A stretch of DNA of 64,000 nt, from positions 496,001 to 560,000 of the forward strand of contig NZ_CANLZZ010000002.1 of the NCBI RefSeq assembly GCF_947495725.1, given 5' to 3'. The notes beneath the pieces are model-generated. The model was not told where the DNA came from and did not search any database. It worked only from the letters and a program-made list of their open reading frames with translations. Below are positions 9,001 through 17,808 of this stretch, in pieces. The DNA comes from an uncultured Lutibacter sp. (GTDB lineage: Bacteria > Bacteroidota > Bacteroidia > Flavobacteriales > Flavobacteriaceae). A program made the translations under genes and the position numbers. Position 1 is the stretch's first letter. Every line of letters starts with the position of its first letter.

Positions 9001-10226
9001 TGAAAAATCTAAAAATAGCATTTATTTTAAGTGTATTACTTATCACAGTTAACACAAATGCACAACAATTAGAAACGCTCTTAAAAGAGGCATTTAATAA
9101 CAGTCCTACAATTCAGAAGTTTGAATTGCAATATAAAATTAAAGCAGAAAAAGCGAACGAAGTAAATACACTTCCAAATACAGAATTTGGTGTTGGGTAC
9201 TTTGTAAGCGAACCTGAAACAAGAACAGGAGCACAACGTTTTAAAATTTCAGCAAAACAAATGTTACCTTGGTTTGGTTCAATTACCGCTCGTGAAAATT
9301 ATGCCAATTCTTTAGCTGATGCTTCGTTTGAAGATATAGTTATTGCCAAACGAAAATTAATAGTTGCTGTATCACAATCATATTACAATTTGTATGAAAA
9401 TAAAGCAAAGCAACAGGTTTTGGTCGAAAATATTGAACTATTAAAAAACTATGAAACAATGGCTTTAGCTTCTGTTGAGGTGAATAAAGCCTCGGCAGTA
9501 GATGTATTACGCTTACAAATGCGACAAAATGAACTAGATAAATTAAAACAATTATTGCATCAGAAATATATTGCAGAGCAAACAACATTAAACAAGTTGT
9601 TGAATCGTGATAAAGCTATTGAAGTTCGTATTGAAAACAATCTTGAAATACCTGCTGATGATTCTTTTTTAAATACAAATAGTTTAGAGTTACATCCCGA
9701 ATTATTAAAGTATGAAAAATTGTACAAAGCGGTTGAAAAGTCAGAATTATTAAATCAAAAAGAAAGCAATCCTTTAATTGGTTTTGGATTAGACTATGTC
9801 AATGTAGAAGAAAGACCAGATATTACAATTAGCGATAATGGTAAAGATATTTTAATGCCAATGGTTTCAGTATCTATTCCAATATTTAATAAGAAATACA
9901 AATCAAAAAGTAAGCAAAATAACTTGCAGCAACTTGCAATAAAAAACGAAAAACAAGAGCGTTTTAACAAATTACAAACTTTACTTGATGCTGCTATTAA
10001 TGAAAGAATTTCAGCAAAAATTAGTTACAATATTCAAGCTAAAAACTTAAAGCAGGCCAAAAATGCTGAAGATATTCTAATTAGAAGTTATGAAACTGGA
10101 ACTATTGATTTTAATGATGTTTTAGACATACAAGAGTTACAGCTAAAGTTTCAAATAAATCAAATAGAATCAGTTAAAAATTATTACAATCAAAGTACAA
10201 TCATCAATTATTTAATTTCAAATTAA
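9000..10226 (+). CDS. TolC/CzcC-family outer-membrane efflux protein
   Basis: The 408-residue protein has a signal peptide ending at NTNAQQ. It shows the duplicated TolC pattern of beta strands and very long helices, for example LPNTEFGVGYFV, KISAKQMLPWFGS and, in the second half, MPMVSVSIPIFN followed by helices rich in K, Q and N. It would form the outer-membrane duct for the RND pump, whose stop codon overlaps its ATG. The overlap implies translational coupling. It is shorter than many CzcC proteins but complete from signal to the final helix. Confidence 0.9.
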   Translation: MKNLKIAFILSVLLITVNTNAQQLETLLKEAFNNSPTIQKFELQYKIKAEKANEVNTLPNTEFGVGYFVSEPETRTGAQRFKISAKQMLPWFGSITARENYANSLADASFEDIVIAKRKLIVAVSQSYYNLYENKAKQQVLVENIELLKNYETMALASVEVNKASAVDVLRLQMRQNELDKLKQLLHQKYIAEQTTLNKLLNRDKAIEVRIENNLEIPADDSFLNTNSLELHPELLKYEKLYKAVEKSELLNQKESNPLIGFGLDYVNVEERPDITISDNGKDILMPMVSVSIPIFNKKYKSKSKQNNLQQLAIKNEKQERFNKLQTLLDAAINERISAKISYNIQAKNLKQAKNAEDILIRSYETGTIDFNDVLDIQELQLKFQINQIESVKNYYNQSTIINYLISN

Positions 10227-10236
10227 AACTTAAAAA

Positions 10237-10599
10237 ATGAAACATATAAAATCAATACTAATAATCATATTCATATTTACAATCAACATAACATTTGCTC
10301 AATTAAAAACAGAAGAGTTTAAGGTTGAAGGTAAATGTGAAATGTGCAAAAACAGAATAGAAAAAGCAGCCAAATCAGTTAAAGGTATAAAAACAGCTAA
10401 TTGGAATGTTGAAAGCAAAATGTTGAAAATTACATTTGATCTAAAAGAAAGTAGTGCCTACGAAGTAGAGCAAGCAGTTGCAAAAGTTGGACACAGCACA
10501 AAATATGTAAGTGCTTCTAAAAAAGCTTATAATTCACTACCTAGTTGTTGTAAATACGAATTGACAGATGCAAAAAAAGGATGTAATCATTGTAATTAA
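10237..10599 (+). CDS. Secreted HMA-domain metal-binding protein (MerP/CopZ-like)
   Basis: The 120-residue protein has a signal peptide (cut near FAQ) followed by one heavy-metal-associated ferredoxin-like domain. The metal loop is EGKCEMCKNRIE, a CxxC motif with a charged spacer. A C-terminal extension with LPSCCKYE and KKGCNHCN adds four more cysteines. It is exported, so it would act as a periplasmic copper or mercury-type ion chaperone between the pumps. It lies 10 bp after the TolC gene and 9 bp before the copper ATPase, inside the same operon. Confidence 0.88.
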   Translation: MKHIKSILIIIFIFTINITFAQLKTEEFKVEGKCEMCKNRIEKAAKSVKGIKTANWNVESKMLKITFDLKESSAYEVEQAVAKVGHSTKYVSASKKAYNSLPSCCKYELTDAKKGCNHCN

Positions 10600-10608
10600 T
10601 TAATCGTT

Positions 10609-13101
10609 ATGAAACACACATTTCACATACACGGTATGACTTGCAACGGTTGTCGCAGTCACGTAGAAGAAACACTTTCTAAAGTAAAAGGTGTTTCAAA
10701 AGCAACAGTTGATTTAGAAAAAGCTGAAGCTACAATTGAAATGGAATCACATATTCCGTTAAAAACATTTCAAGAAGCCTTAAAAAATGATGGTGGCAGG
10801 TATAGTATTCATAAACTAGGAGTTCATATACCTATAAAAATAAAAGAAAAAGAACTTCAGAAAGGAGAAGGAAGTGGTACTTACTATTGTCCAATGCATT
10901 GTGAGGGAGATAAAGTTTATAACAAAGTTGGTGATTGCCCAGTATGCGGTATGGATTTAATCGAAGAGAAAAAAATGGTTTCTTCAAATATTCAGTTTAC
11001 CTGCCCAATGCATCCAGAAATCATAAAAGATGAACCTGGATCTTGTCCAATTTGCGGTATGGATTTGATTCCATTAGAAGCGGATGTATCTGAAGAAGAT
11101 AAGACTTATAAAAAGCTGCTAAATAAGTTTTGGATTGCTGTTTTATTTACAGCTCCAATTTTTTTAATAGCTATGTCTGAAATGTTAGAAAATAATCCAT
11201 TGTATACAGTTTTAGAACAAAAACAATGGAATTGGATTCAATTCATATTATCAATTCCAGTAGTTTTTTATGCTACTTGGATGTTTTTTAAACGTGCTTG
11301 GACATCAATAAAAACATTGAACCTAAATATGTTTACCCTAATTGGAATAGGTTCTGGAATAGCGTGGATTTTTAGTGTTTTTGCAATGATATTTCCTAAT
11401 GTTTTCCCTGAAGATTTTAAAACTTCAGAAGGAAACGTATTTGTATACTTTGAAGCAACTACAGTTATTTTAACATTAGTATTACTAGGGCAATTGTTAG
11501 AAGCAAAAGCGCATAGCCAAACAAGTGGAGCAATAAAGGAATTATTAAAATTAGTTCCTTCCACTGCAACATTAGTAATTGATGGAATTGATAAAGTAAT
11601 AGCTATTGATAAAATTGAAAAGGGTAATTTATTACGAGTTAAACCAGGTGAAAAAATCCCTGTTGATGGTAGTATTATTGAAGGCCATAGTAGTATTGAT
11701 GAATCTATGATAACAGGAGAACCTATTCCTGTAGATAAAAATGTAGATGACAAAGTAAGTTCAGGTACAATCAACGGTACAAAGTCGTTTATAATGAAAG
11801 CTGAAAAAGTCGGTTCAGAGACCTTACTTTCTCAAATCATTCATATGGTAAATAACGCAAGTCGTTCTAAAGCACCTATTCAAAAGTTAGCTGATAGAAT
11901 ATCAAAATACTTTGTTCCAATAGTAATGATTGTTTCAGTAATAACATTTATCATTTGGGCTGTATTTGGTCCCGAACCTGCTTATGTTTTTGCATTTGTA
12001 AATGCAATAGCTGTATTAATTATTGCGTGTCCTTGTGCATTAGGATTGGCTACGCCAATGTCTGTAATGGTAGGTGTTGGTAGAGGTGCTCAATCTGGTG
12101 TATTGATTAAAAATGCGGAAGCATTAGAGAAAATGAATAAAGTAGATACACTTATTGTTGACAAGACAGGCACGATTACAGAAGGAAAACCATCAGTTGA
12201 AAAGGTAATAGCAACAGACTCTATAGATGAATCTATTTTAGTACAATACATAACATCTTTAAACCAATATAGCGAGCATCCGTTAGCAGCAGCAATCGTA
12301 AACTATGGTAAATCAAAAAACAGTTCAATTACTAAAGTAAGTGATTTTGAAGCTGTGGCAGGAAAAGGAGTTATAGGTAAAGTCGAAAATAAAAATATTG
12401 CTTTAGGTAATGATAATTTATTAAAGCAATACACAATTACTATTTCTGAAAGTTTATCGAATAAAGTTATAGTAGAACAAGAGCAAGGTAAAACAGTTTC
12501 ATACATAGCAATAGATAATAAAGCAGTAGGATATGTCACAATTTTCGATGCTATTAAAACTACAAGTCAAAATGCTATTAAAGAATTACAAAATAATGGC
12601 GTTGACGTAATAATGCTAACAGGTGACAATAAGAATACTGCAAAATTTGTAGCTAAACAACTAAACCTAAAACACTTTAAAGCAGAATGTCTTCCACAAG
12701 ACAAATTAAATGAAATAAAAATGCTTCAAAATACAGGGAAAATAGTTGCAATGGCAGGAGATGGTATTAATGATGCACCTGCTTTAGCACAATCTGATGT
12801 TGGAATTGCAATGGGTACAGGTACTGATGTTGCTATTGAAAGTGCATCAATAACATTAGTAAAAGGCGATTTACAAGGTATTGTAAAAGCTAAAAAATTA
12901 AGTCACGCTGTTGTAAAAAATATAAAACAGAACCTGTTTTTTGCATTTATATATAATGTTATAGGTGTTCCTATTGCAGCAGGTATTTTATATCCATTTT
13001 TTGGATTATTACTATCACCAATGATTGCAGCTTTAGCTATGAGTTTTAGCTCGGTCTCGGTAATTGTAAACGCATTAAGATTAAGAAATATTAAAATTTA
13101 A
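10609..13101 (+). CDS. Cu(+)-exporting P1B-type ATPase with HMA and two HMBD modules
   Basis: This 830-residue copper pump starts with an HMA domain (GMTCNGC, Cys12/Cys15). Two small heavy-metal-binding modules follow around residues 90-165, one with CPMHCEG...CPVCGMDL and one with CPMHPEI...CPICGMDL. The pump core has TGEP, the CPC metal site (Cys474/Cys476), DKTGT (Asp518), SEHP and GDGINDAP. The last helices have [13 protein letters not shown] and MSFSSVSV, the YN and MxxSS pair that defines Cu(+) (P1B-1) pumps. It exports cytoplasmic copper or silver to the periplasm, where the adjacent adaptor and RND system can pass it on. No copper regulator is visible next to it. Confidence 0.95.
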   Translation: MKHTFHIHGMTCNGCRSHVEETLSKVKGVSKATVDLEKAEATIEMESHIPLKTFQEALKNDGGRYSIHKLGVHIPIKIKEKELQKGEGSGTYYCPMHCEGDKVYNKVGDCPVCGMDLIEEKKMVSSNIQFTCPMHPEIIKDEPGSCPICGMDLIPLEADVSEEDKTYKKLLNKFWIAVLFTAPIFLIAMSEMLENNPLYTVLEQKQWNWIQFILSIPVVFYATWMFFKRAWTSIKTLNLNMFTLIGIGSGIAWIFSVFAMIFPNVFPEDFKTSEGNVFVYFEATTVILTLVLLGQLLEAKAHSQTSGAIKELLKLVPSTATLVIDGIDKVIAIDKIEKGNLLRVKPGEKIPVDGSIIEGHSSIDESMITGEPIPVDKNVDDKVSSGTINGTKSFIMKAEKVGSETLLSQIIHMVNNASRSKAPIQKLADRISKYFVPIVMIVSVITFIIWAVFGPEPAYVFAFVNAIAVLIIACPCALGLATPMSVMVGVGRGAQSGVLIKNAEALEKMNKVDTLIVDKTGTITEGKPSVEKVIATDSIDESILVQYITSLNQYSEHPLAAAIVNYGKSKNSSITKVSDFEAVAGKGVIGKVENKNIALGNDNLLKQYTITISESLSNKVIVEQEQGKTVSYIAIDNKAVGYVTIFDAIKTTSQNAIKELQNNGVDVIMLTGDNKNTAKFVAKQLNLKHFKAECLPQDKLNEIKMLQNTGKIVAMAGDGINDAPALAQSDVGIAMGTGTDVAIESASITLVKGDLQGIVKAKKLSHAVVKNIKQNLFFAFIYNVIGVPIAAGILYPFFGLLLSPMIAALAMSFSSVSVIVNALRLRNIKI

Positions 13102-13105
13102 AAAA

Positions 13106-14872
13106 ATGAAAAAATATATAATTTATATAGGCATATTAGCTGTTGGACTTCTTCTGGGAAAGTTCCTGTTCAATGATTCTTCAAAAAATAAAACAGAACA
13201 TAATCATACTAGCACAACAGAAACAAATCAAATGTGGACGTGTTCAATGCATCCACAAATAATGCAACCAGAAGCAGGTGACTGTCCTATCTGTGGTATG
13301 GATTTAATTCCTGCCGAAGCAGGTGCTGATGGTTTGTCTGCAGATCAATTCAAGTTAACAAAAAATGCAATGGCATTAGCCAACATTCAAACAACAAAAG
13401 TTGGTAAGCATTTAGCTGAAGATAATGTGCTTAAATTATCTGGTAAAATTGCAGTAAACGAAGAAGTTAATTCAATTCAAGTCAGTTATTTTTCTGGAAG
13501 AATTGAAAAACTAAATGTAAATTTTACTGGTGAAGAAATTCGTAAAGGACAATTATTAGCAACTATCTATTCACCTGAATTATATGCTGCTCAACAAGAA
13601 TTATTAACTGCAATTTCATTAAAAGAATCTCAACCAGAATTGTACAATGCCGTTCGTAACAAATTAAAATTCTGGAAACTATCAGATAATCAAATAAACC
13701 AAATTGAAGCCTCTGGAAAAGCAAAAGAATTTTTCCCTGTGTATGCAACAGTTTCAGGTACCGTATCTGAAAAATTGGTTGAACAAGGTTCAGCAATAAA
13801 ACAAGGACAACCTTTGCTGAAAATATCAAACTTAAGTACAGTTTGGGCAAATTTCGATGTGTATGAAAACCAGATAGGCTTATTTAAAATAGGTGAAGAA
13901 ATTACGATAACTTCTAACGCATACCCTAATAAAGAGTTTAAAGGAAAAGTAAGTTTTATTGACCCCGTTTTAAATACTAAAACCCGTACGGTAACTTTAA
14001 GAGTTGTATTAAAAAATAAAAACAATGAATTTAAGCCAGGAATGTTTGTTGAAGGTAAAGTAAATAATGCCACATCAAATACAAATGATATACTAATGAT
14101 ACCTGCATCGGCAGTTCTTTGGACTGGTGAAAGGTCTATAGTTTATGTAAAAACCAATCCTAACGAACCTGTTTTTGAAATGAAAGAAATTGTTTTAGGG
14201 AACCAAATTGGAACAAATTATCAAGTTTTAAAAGGTCTAAATAATGGTGATGAAATAGTATCAAATGGTACGTTTACCATAGATGCTGCTGCCCAACTAC
14301 AAGGTAAAAAAAGTATGATGAATAAAACTGGCGGAACTACAATGACAGGTCACGAAGGGCATCTTGGTATGGAAAATAACATTTCAGATGCTACAGAACA
14401 TTATGAAATTAATAAACGATTAGAAGCTCCAAAAGAATTTCAAAATCAATTAAAAACAGTGTATGAGAACTATATCATTCTTAAAGATGCATTGGTAGAA
14501 GACAATTCAAAAGAAGCTACAAACAGTGCCAAAAAGTTAATTTCAAGCATTCATAAAATAAATATGAAATTACTAAAAGGCGAAGCACATAAGCATTGGA
14601 TGACTGTAGAAAAAGAAATTAAATCTTCAACAATCGCTATTTCAAATACTGATGATATAAAAGTTCAAAGAGACCATTTTAAGCATTTATCTTCTCATTT
14701 AACCAAGGCAATTCAACTATTTGGAATCAACGAAATAGTATATGTAGAATTTTGTCCAATGGCAGATAACAATAACGGTGCATATTGGTTAAGCAAAGAA
14801 GAAAAAGTTCTTAACCCTTATTTTGGAGATGCAATGCTTAAATGTGGTGAAGTAAAACAAGTAATAGAATAA
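13106..14872 (+). CDS. CusB-type periplasmic adaptor with HMBD and DUF3347 domains
   Basis: The 588-residue protein has an N-terminal membrane anchor or signal. One heavy-metal-binding module follows (WTCSMHPQIM...CPICGMDL, about residues 43-70), then the usual adaptor region of barrel-sandwich, hairpin and beta-barrel (about 90-410). The C-terminal 150 residues match the DUF3347 type, with HKINMKLLKGEAHKHW and CPMADNNNGAYWLSKEE, a domain often attached to copper adaptors. It begins 4 bp after the Cu-ATPase and so belongs to that operon. The HMBD and CPMA motifs support copper or silver as the substrate. Confidence 0.92.
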   Translation: MKKYIIYIGILAVGLLLGKFLFNDSSKNKTEHNHTSTTETNQMWTCSMHPQIMQPEAGDCPICGMDLIPAEAGADGLSADQFKLTKNAMALANIQTTKVGKHLAEDNVLKLSGKIAVNEEVNSIQVSYFSGRIEKLNVNFTGEEIRKGQLLATIYSPELYAAQQELLTAISLKESQPELYNAVRNKLKFWKLSDNQINQIEASGKAKEFFPVYATVSGTVSEKLVEQGSAIKQGQPLLKISNLSTVWANFDVYENQIGLFKIGEEITITSNAYPNKEFKGKVSFIDPVLNTKTRTVTLRVVLKNKNNEFKPGMFVEGKVNNATSNTNDILMIPASAVLWTGERSIVYVKTNPNEPVFEMKEIVLGNQIGTNYQVLKGLNNGDEIVSNGTFTIDAAAQLQGKKSMMNKTGGTTMTGHEGHLGMENNISDATEHYEINKRLEAPKEFQNQLKTVYENYIILKDALVEDNSKEATNSAKKLISSIHKINMKLLKGEAHKHWMTVEKEIKSSTIAISNTDDIKVQRDHFKHLSSHLTKAIQLFGINEIVYVEFCPMADNNNGAYWLSKEEKVLNPYFGDAMLKCGEVKQVIE

Positions 14873-14908
14873 ATTAAAACAATTATTAATATTTTAAATT
14901 TTAAAACA

Positions 14909-15172
14909 ATGAAAAAAGTAATTTTAAGTATAACTGTAGTAGCTTTATTCGTAGCTACAAGCTGCAAAACAGAAACAAAAAAAGATAAAGAGCCTGTAAA
15001 AACAGAAGCCAAAAAAGAAATGGCAATGGAAGTTTACCAATGTCCTATGGATTGTGAAAAAGGCAAAACATACGATGAGAAAGGAAATTGTCCAGTTTGT
15101 AAAATGGATTTAAAAAAGGTAGAGAAACACGCTAAACATAATGATGAAGATCATTCGGGTCATAATCATTAG
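14909..15172 (+). CDS. Small HMBD lipoprotein, metal-binding
   Basis: The 87-residue protein has a lipoprotein signal ending at the lipobox TSC (Cys21) and a lysine/glutamate-rich linker. A single heavy-metal-binding module (CPMDCEKGKTY...CPVCKMDL) follows, with a His-rich tail (HAKHNDEDHSGHNH). The module is the same fold found in the adjacent Cu-ATPase and adaptor. It is likely a membrane-tethered periplasmic copper buffer. It is the last gene before the terminator at 15180. Confidence 0.85.
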   Translation: MKKVILSITVVALFVATSCKTETKKDKEPVKTEAKKEMAMEVYQCPMDCEKGKTYDEKGNCPVCKMDLKKVEKHAKHNDEDHSGHNH

Positions 15173-15179
15173 AAACTAT

Positions 15180-15209
15180 AAAAAGAGTCCTCAAAAGGGG
15201 CTCTTTTTC
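15180..15209 (+). terminator. Intrinsic terminator of the metal-efflux locus
   Basis: AAAAAGAGTCC pairs with GGGGCTCTTTTT across a TCAAAA loop, with one G-U pair, and ends in a T run. It lies just after the HMBD lipoprotein stop codon and closes the + strand locus. Confidence 0.85.
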
Positions 15210-15257
15210 ATAAAATAATAAACACCCCATCTACAGCAGTATTTTTTTAATCTTTAC

Positions 15258-15284
15258 GTCATTCTGAACTTGTTTTGCATCTCA
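15258..15284 (+). repeat. Dispersed GTCATTCTGAA...CTCA repeat, degenerate copy
   Basis: It begins GTCATTCTGAACTTGTTTT and ends CATCTCA. The right arm (TTTTGCAT) has decayed relative to the intact copy at 15510. Confidence 0.6.
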
Positions 15285-15509
15285 TCTTTAAAAGTTAGTC
15301 AAGTTCACAACAAACCAAAAATACAGCTTCCAATTCCGCACAGTAAGAGCTTGAAAAAAGCACTTACTTTTTGCCTTTGCGCTTTTCAAATCCGTTTCCA
15401 TAAGTAACAATAGAACAAAATAGAAACATTCGTGCAGGTAATAAGGTGTTCGCAATACGCACCATTTTGTTACATAAAATATATCTGCAAGGTAAATCCA
15501 GAAAAGTAC

Positions 15510-15537
15510 GTCATTCTGAACTTGTTTCAGAATCTCA
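15510..15537 (+). repeat. Dispersed GTCATTCTGAA...TTCAGAATCTCA repeat, intact copy
   Basis: The inner arms ATTCTGAA and TTCAGAAT form a perfect 8-bp stem around CTTGT, flanked by GTC and CTCA. This is the standard architecture of the family also seen at 7621 and 17191. Confidence 0.7.
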
Positions 15538-15672
15538 TCACTATAAGTATAGATATAGTTTTAAAACCTTGCATATACCATAAATAGCACTAATTCGTCC
15601 ACAGTCCTCATTTAGCACTAGTTCATTTATTTTACTTCACACATTCCACGCATCACTCACGCATAGCTATCT

Positions 15673-15722
15673 TTTACCCCTAAAACCCAATAAGGTATAA
15701 ATGCATTTTTATTAGGGGTAAA
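15673..15722. repeat. Perfect 11-bp inverted repeat TTTACCCCTAA / TTAGGGGTAAA
   Basis: Arms at 15673-15683 and 15712-15722 are separated by 28 bases. No gene lies nearby, so it may be a structural element of the integrated island. Confidence 0.6.
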
Positions 15723-16106
15723 CCGCTATTACACTATTTTCGCTCGCCTGCTGCTCACTTCGGGCTAATCAGGTTGTCACAGTTTTTGAAGGCATCCATT
15801 TTGCATATAAAATAAACCGCCTGTCCTCACGAATGTGGGTATCTTATAAATGTATTCTTCAATTTTATTTGATTCTGCATCGATAGGTATTTAGCGGATT
15901 TATTACATATTGCAAACGCGCACAAGAGCAAAGTATTCCATTAAATTTATAGGATTAATAATTATTTAGTATTTAAAATACACTCACAAAAACGACCTAT
16001 TAAAATAGCTGTAGAAATACAAGTTATCGAAACGTATGAGTAATCCAAAGAGCGAAGCGGCCTGGAGTCGAAAGTGAGGTAGCGTAGTATTCAAAGCTAT
16101 TTTAAG

Positions 16107-16149
16107 AAGTCTTGATTTTTTGTTTCGTTTTGCATCAAGGCAAAATGAA
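16107..16149 (+). repeat. 43-nt dispersed repeat, copy 1
   Basis: The segment starting AAGTCTTGATTTTTTG and ending GGCAAAATGAA is identical to 26441-26483. It contains the small stem TTTTGC-ATCAAG-GCAAAA and an outer CTTGAT/ATCAAG pair. Confidence 0.85.
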
Positions 16150-16732
16150 TATGACTAACAATTAATATCACTACATAAATTGCACTTGTTTTTCCAACCG
16201 CTTCAAAAACTCCGCCAACCTTGCGTGTTCCACGTAGTCGTAGCACGTACTTATGCCGATGGCAACGTACTCTTGCTCCAACACCCTCGTTCAACTCGCT
16301 GCGGCTCGCTTTAATGCTTCGCGATTACCTGCTAAAAGAAACTTAAAAACATTATATAAAACGATACTACAAATAACATAATTACAAATTATCTAAATTC
16401 TTCAACATTTATTCAATGTAGTTAAAAACATATTTTTGATTCCAATCAATAGCAGTTAGTTTTTTAAAAAACAACTTCAAAATATCTCTTACATAAAACA
16501 AGTATTTAGGTTCAAAGTAAAAATAAAAAACATAGCAAATATCGGTTGTTACCATCTCCAGCCGCTTTCTGCCTTTCAAGGTCAAGCCCGTTGGGTTTTG
16601 AAAAAAACCTCCACCTCACAATATTTTTAGTAATGATTTCAACTATCAATTTAGGTAGTGTTTTTTACAAAAAACCTTGACAGTCATATCCACACAACCT
16701 AGCTGTGGCTATCTTTTTTCTTTTGTTTTCTG

Positions 16733-16763
16733 AAAAAATTATGTGCGCGAAGCGCATAATTTT
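16733..16763 (+). repeat. Hairpin before the DUF6943-like gene
   Basis: AATTATGTGCGC and GCGCATAATT pair around a GAA loop with a two-base bulge. It ends about 12 bases before the start codon at 16776, where it could affect translation initiation. Confidence 0.4.
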
Positions 16764-16775
16764 AAATGGAGAACT

Positions 16776-17180
16776 ATGTCAACTTATGAAATCAAGACAC
16801 ACCAGGAAGGAAGAACCTACAACAAACCACACTTTTTTATTTTAAACAAAGGTTTAAATAGTGGTAGGCCAATGGAGCAACCTTGCCCAAACTGTTTTGT
16901 AATCACAACCGCTTCAGAAGAAACTCGGGAGTCTTTGTATTACCTATGTTTATCACTTAAAACAGGTCAATTCTTTGGCTACTATTTAAAAGGTAGTGTT
17001 ATTCCGTTTATCTGTATTTCAGATGCAAAAACGGTAATAAATACAGCCTTACAAAATTACGAGCTGCAGCAATGGGAACTAAAAGTTGAAAAGCTTAAAA
17101 AAATTACAGCCTTTGAGCAAAATCTAGAATTGCAATTGCAAGCGATTTCAAAATTAAAAATTGCCTTGTTGAGGTCTTGA
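16776..17180 (+). CDS. DUF6943-like small protein of mobile elements
   Basis: The 134-residue protein contains KPHFFILNKGLNSGRP, QPCPNCFV and GSVIPFI, and has a helical C-terminal third. I recognise this pattern as a conserved Bacteroidota family of unknown function linked to integrative elements (DUF6943, from memory). The ATG at 16776 is chosen because the 11 upstream codons overlap the hairpin and look non-coding. The CPxC pair might bind metal, but only two cysteines are conserved-looking. It stands alone with its own long 5' non-coding region, and its role is unknown. Confidence 0.65.
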   Translation: MSTYEIKTHQEGRTYNKPHFFILNKGLNSGRPMEQPCPNCFVITTASEETRESLYYLCLSLKTGQFFGYYLKGSVIPFICISDAKTVINTALQNYELQQWELKVEKLKKITAFEQNLELQLQAISKLKIALLRS

Positions 17181-17190
17181 ATTTTTTCTT

Positions 17191-17213
17191 GTCATTCCTG
17201 CGTAGGCAGGAAT
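17191..17213 (+). repeat. Dispersed GTCATTCCTGC repeat copy
   Basis: After the GTC, ATTCCTGC and GCAGGAAT form a perfect 8-bp stem with a GTAG loop. It follows the DUF6943-like stop codon and could act as a weak hairpin at the mRNA end. Confidence 0.6.
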
Positions 17214-17244
17214 TCAAACCAACAACAAAAAACCAATAACTAGA

Positions 17245-17607
17245 ATGATGAAACTAATAATTGCAGGAACCAGAACCTTCAACGACTACAAAAAACTATG
17301 CACCGAATGTGACAACATTCTCCAAGATCAAAACAACATTGAAATTGTGTCTGGAGCTTATTACAAAGGAGCCGACAAACTTGGAGAACAATACGCAAAA
17401 GAGCGAGGATATAAAATAACTAGATTCCCTGCAAATTGGAAAAGATATAGAAGAGCTGCAGGACCAAAACGCAACGAACAAATGGCAGAATATGCAGATA
17501 CGTTAATTGCCTTTTGGGATGGAAAAAGTAGAGGTACTAAAAATATGATTGAATTAGCAAAAACAAGAGGTTTAAAAGTTAGAACAATTTATAATAATAC
17601 TAATTGA
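17245..17607 (+). CDS. DUF2493/YspA-like SLOG family protein
   Basis: The 120-residue protein is a single Rossmann-like SLOG domain. Its signature is IIAGTRTFNDY at the N-terminus, then VSGAYYKGADKLGEQYA, FPANWKRYRRAAGPKRNEQM, and ADTLIAFWDGKSRGTKNMI. This fits the DUF2493 (YspA) group, which is thought to bind nucleotide-derived ligands. The family is common in phages and integrated elements and is one of the SLOG groups proposed to sense ligands in bacterial conflict systems. It lies 202 bp before the NACHT gene on the same strand. A functional link is possible but not shown by the sequence. Confidence 0.85.
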   Translation: MMKLIIAGTRTFNDYKKLCTECDNILQDQNNIEIVSGAYYKGADKLGEQYAKERGYKITRFPANWKRYRRAAGPKRNEQMAEYADTLIAFWDGKSRGTKNMIELAKTRGLKVRTIYNNTN

Positions 17608-17767
17608 AAATAATTCTGACAATTATCACCAAATAACTCAATTACTTGTTATAGATTTGAAATACTAATAAAAATTGCAATACTGTTAGTATCATTATTT
17701 AATACAAATTTCACTGTTTAATACTTCTATGGAGTGTTAAATCGGATGTTTTGTTTTGATATAACTA

Positions 17768-17777
17768 GTTGGCTAAT
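17768..17777 (+). repeat. Left arm of 10-bp inverted repeat around the NACHT gene
   Basis: GTTGGCTAAT lies 31 bp before the NACHT start codon. Its exact reverse complement ATTAGCCAAC lies at 20153-20162, two bases after the stop, so the pair encloses exactly one gene. Confidence 0.6.
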
Positions 17778-17808
17778 AATAAAAAAGACTAACGCATAAA
17801 CTCAATTA

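Larger units (their letters stand above)
15210..16775. other. ORF-free 1.5-kb region rich in inverted and dispersed repeats
   Basis: No convincing coding frame is present; the best frame is a 65-codon reverse ORF of random composition. The region holds two GTCATTCTGAACTTG repeats (15258, 15510) and near-identical 12-mers TAGCACTAATTC/TAGCACTAGTTC (15585, 15613). It also holds a perfect 11-bp inverted repeat TTTACCCCTAA/TTAGGGGTAAA (15673-15722), a 43-nt dispersed repeat (16107) and a GAA-loop hairpin (16733-16763). The stretch 16200-16320 looks richer in GC than its surroundings. Such long gene-free blocks occur at the edges of Bacteroidota integrative elements and can hold an origin of transfer or structured RNA, but that role is inference. 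Confidence 0.6.

Noticed and set aside
11268-11774. Reverse 168-codon ORF inside the Cu-ATPase
   Set aside because: It is a shadow frame of a well-conserved gene.
16097-16294. Reverse 65-codon ORF in the gene-free block
   Set aside because: It overlaps the 43-nt dispersed repeat, has a random composition and no recognisable motif.
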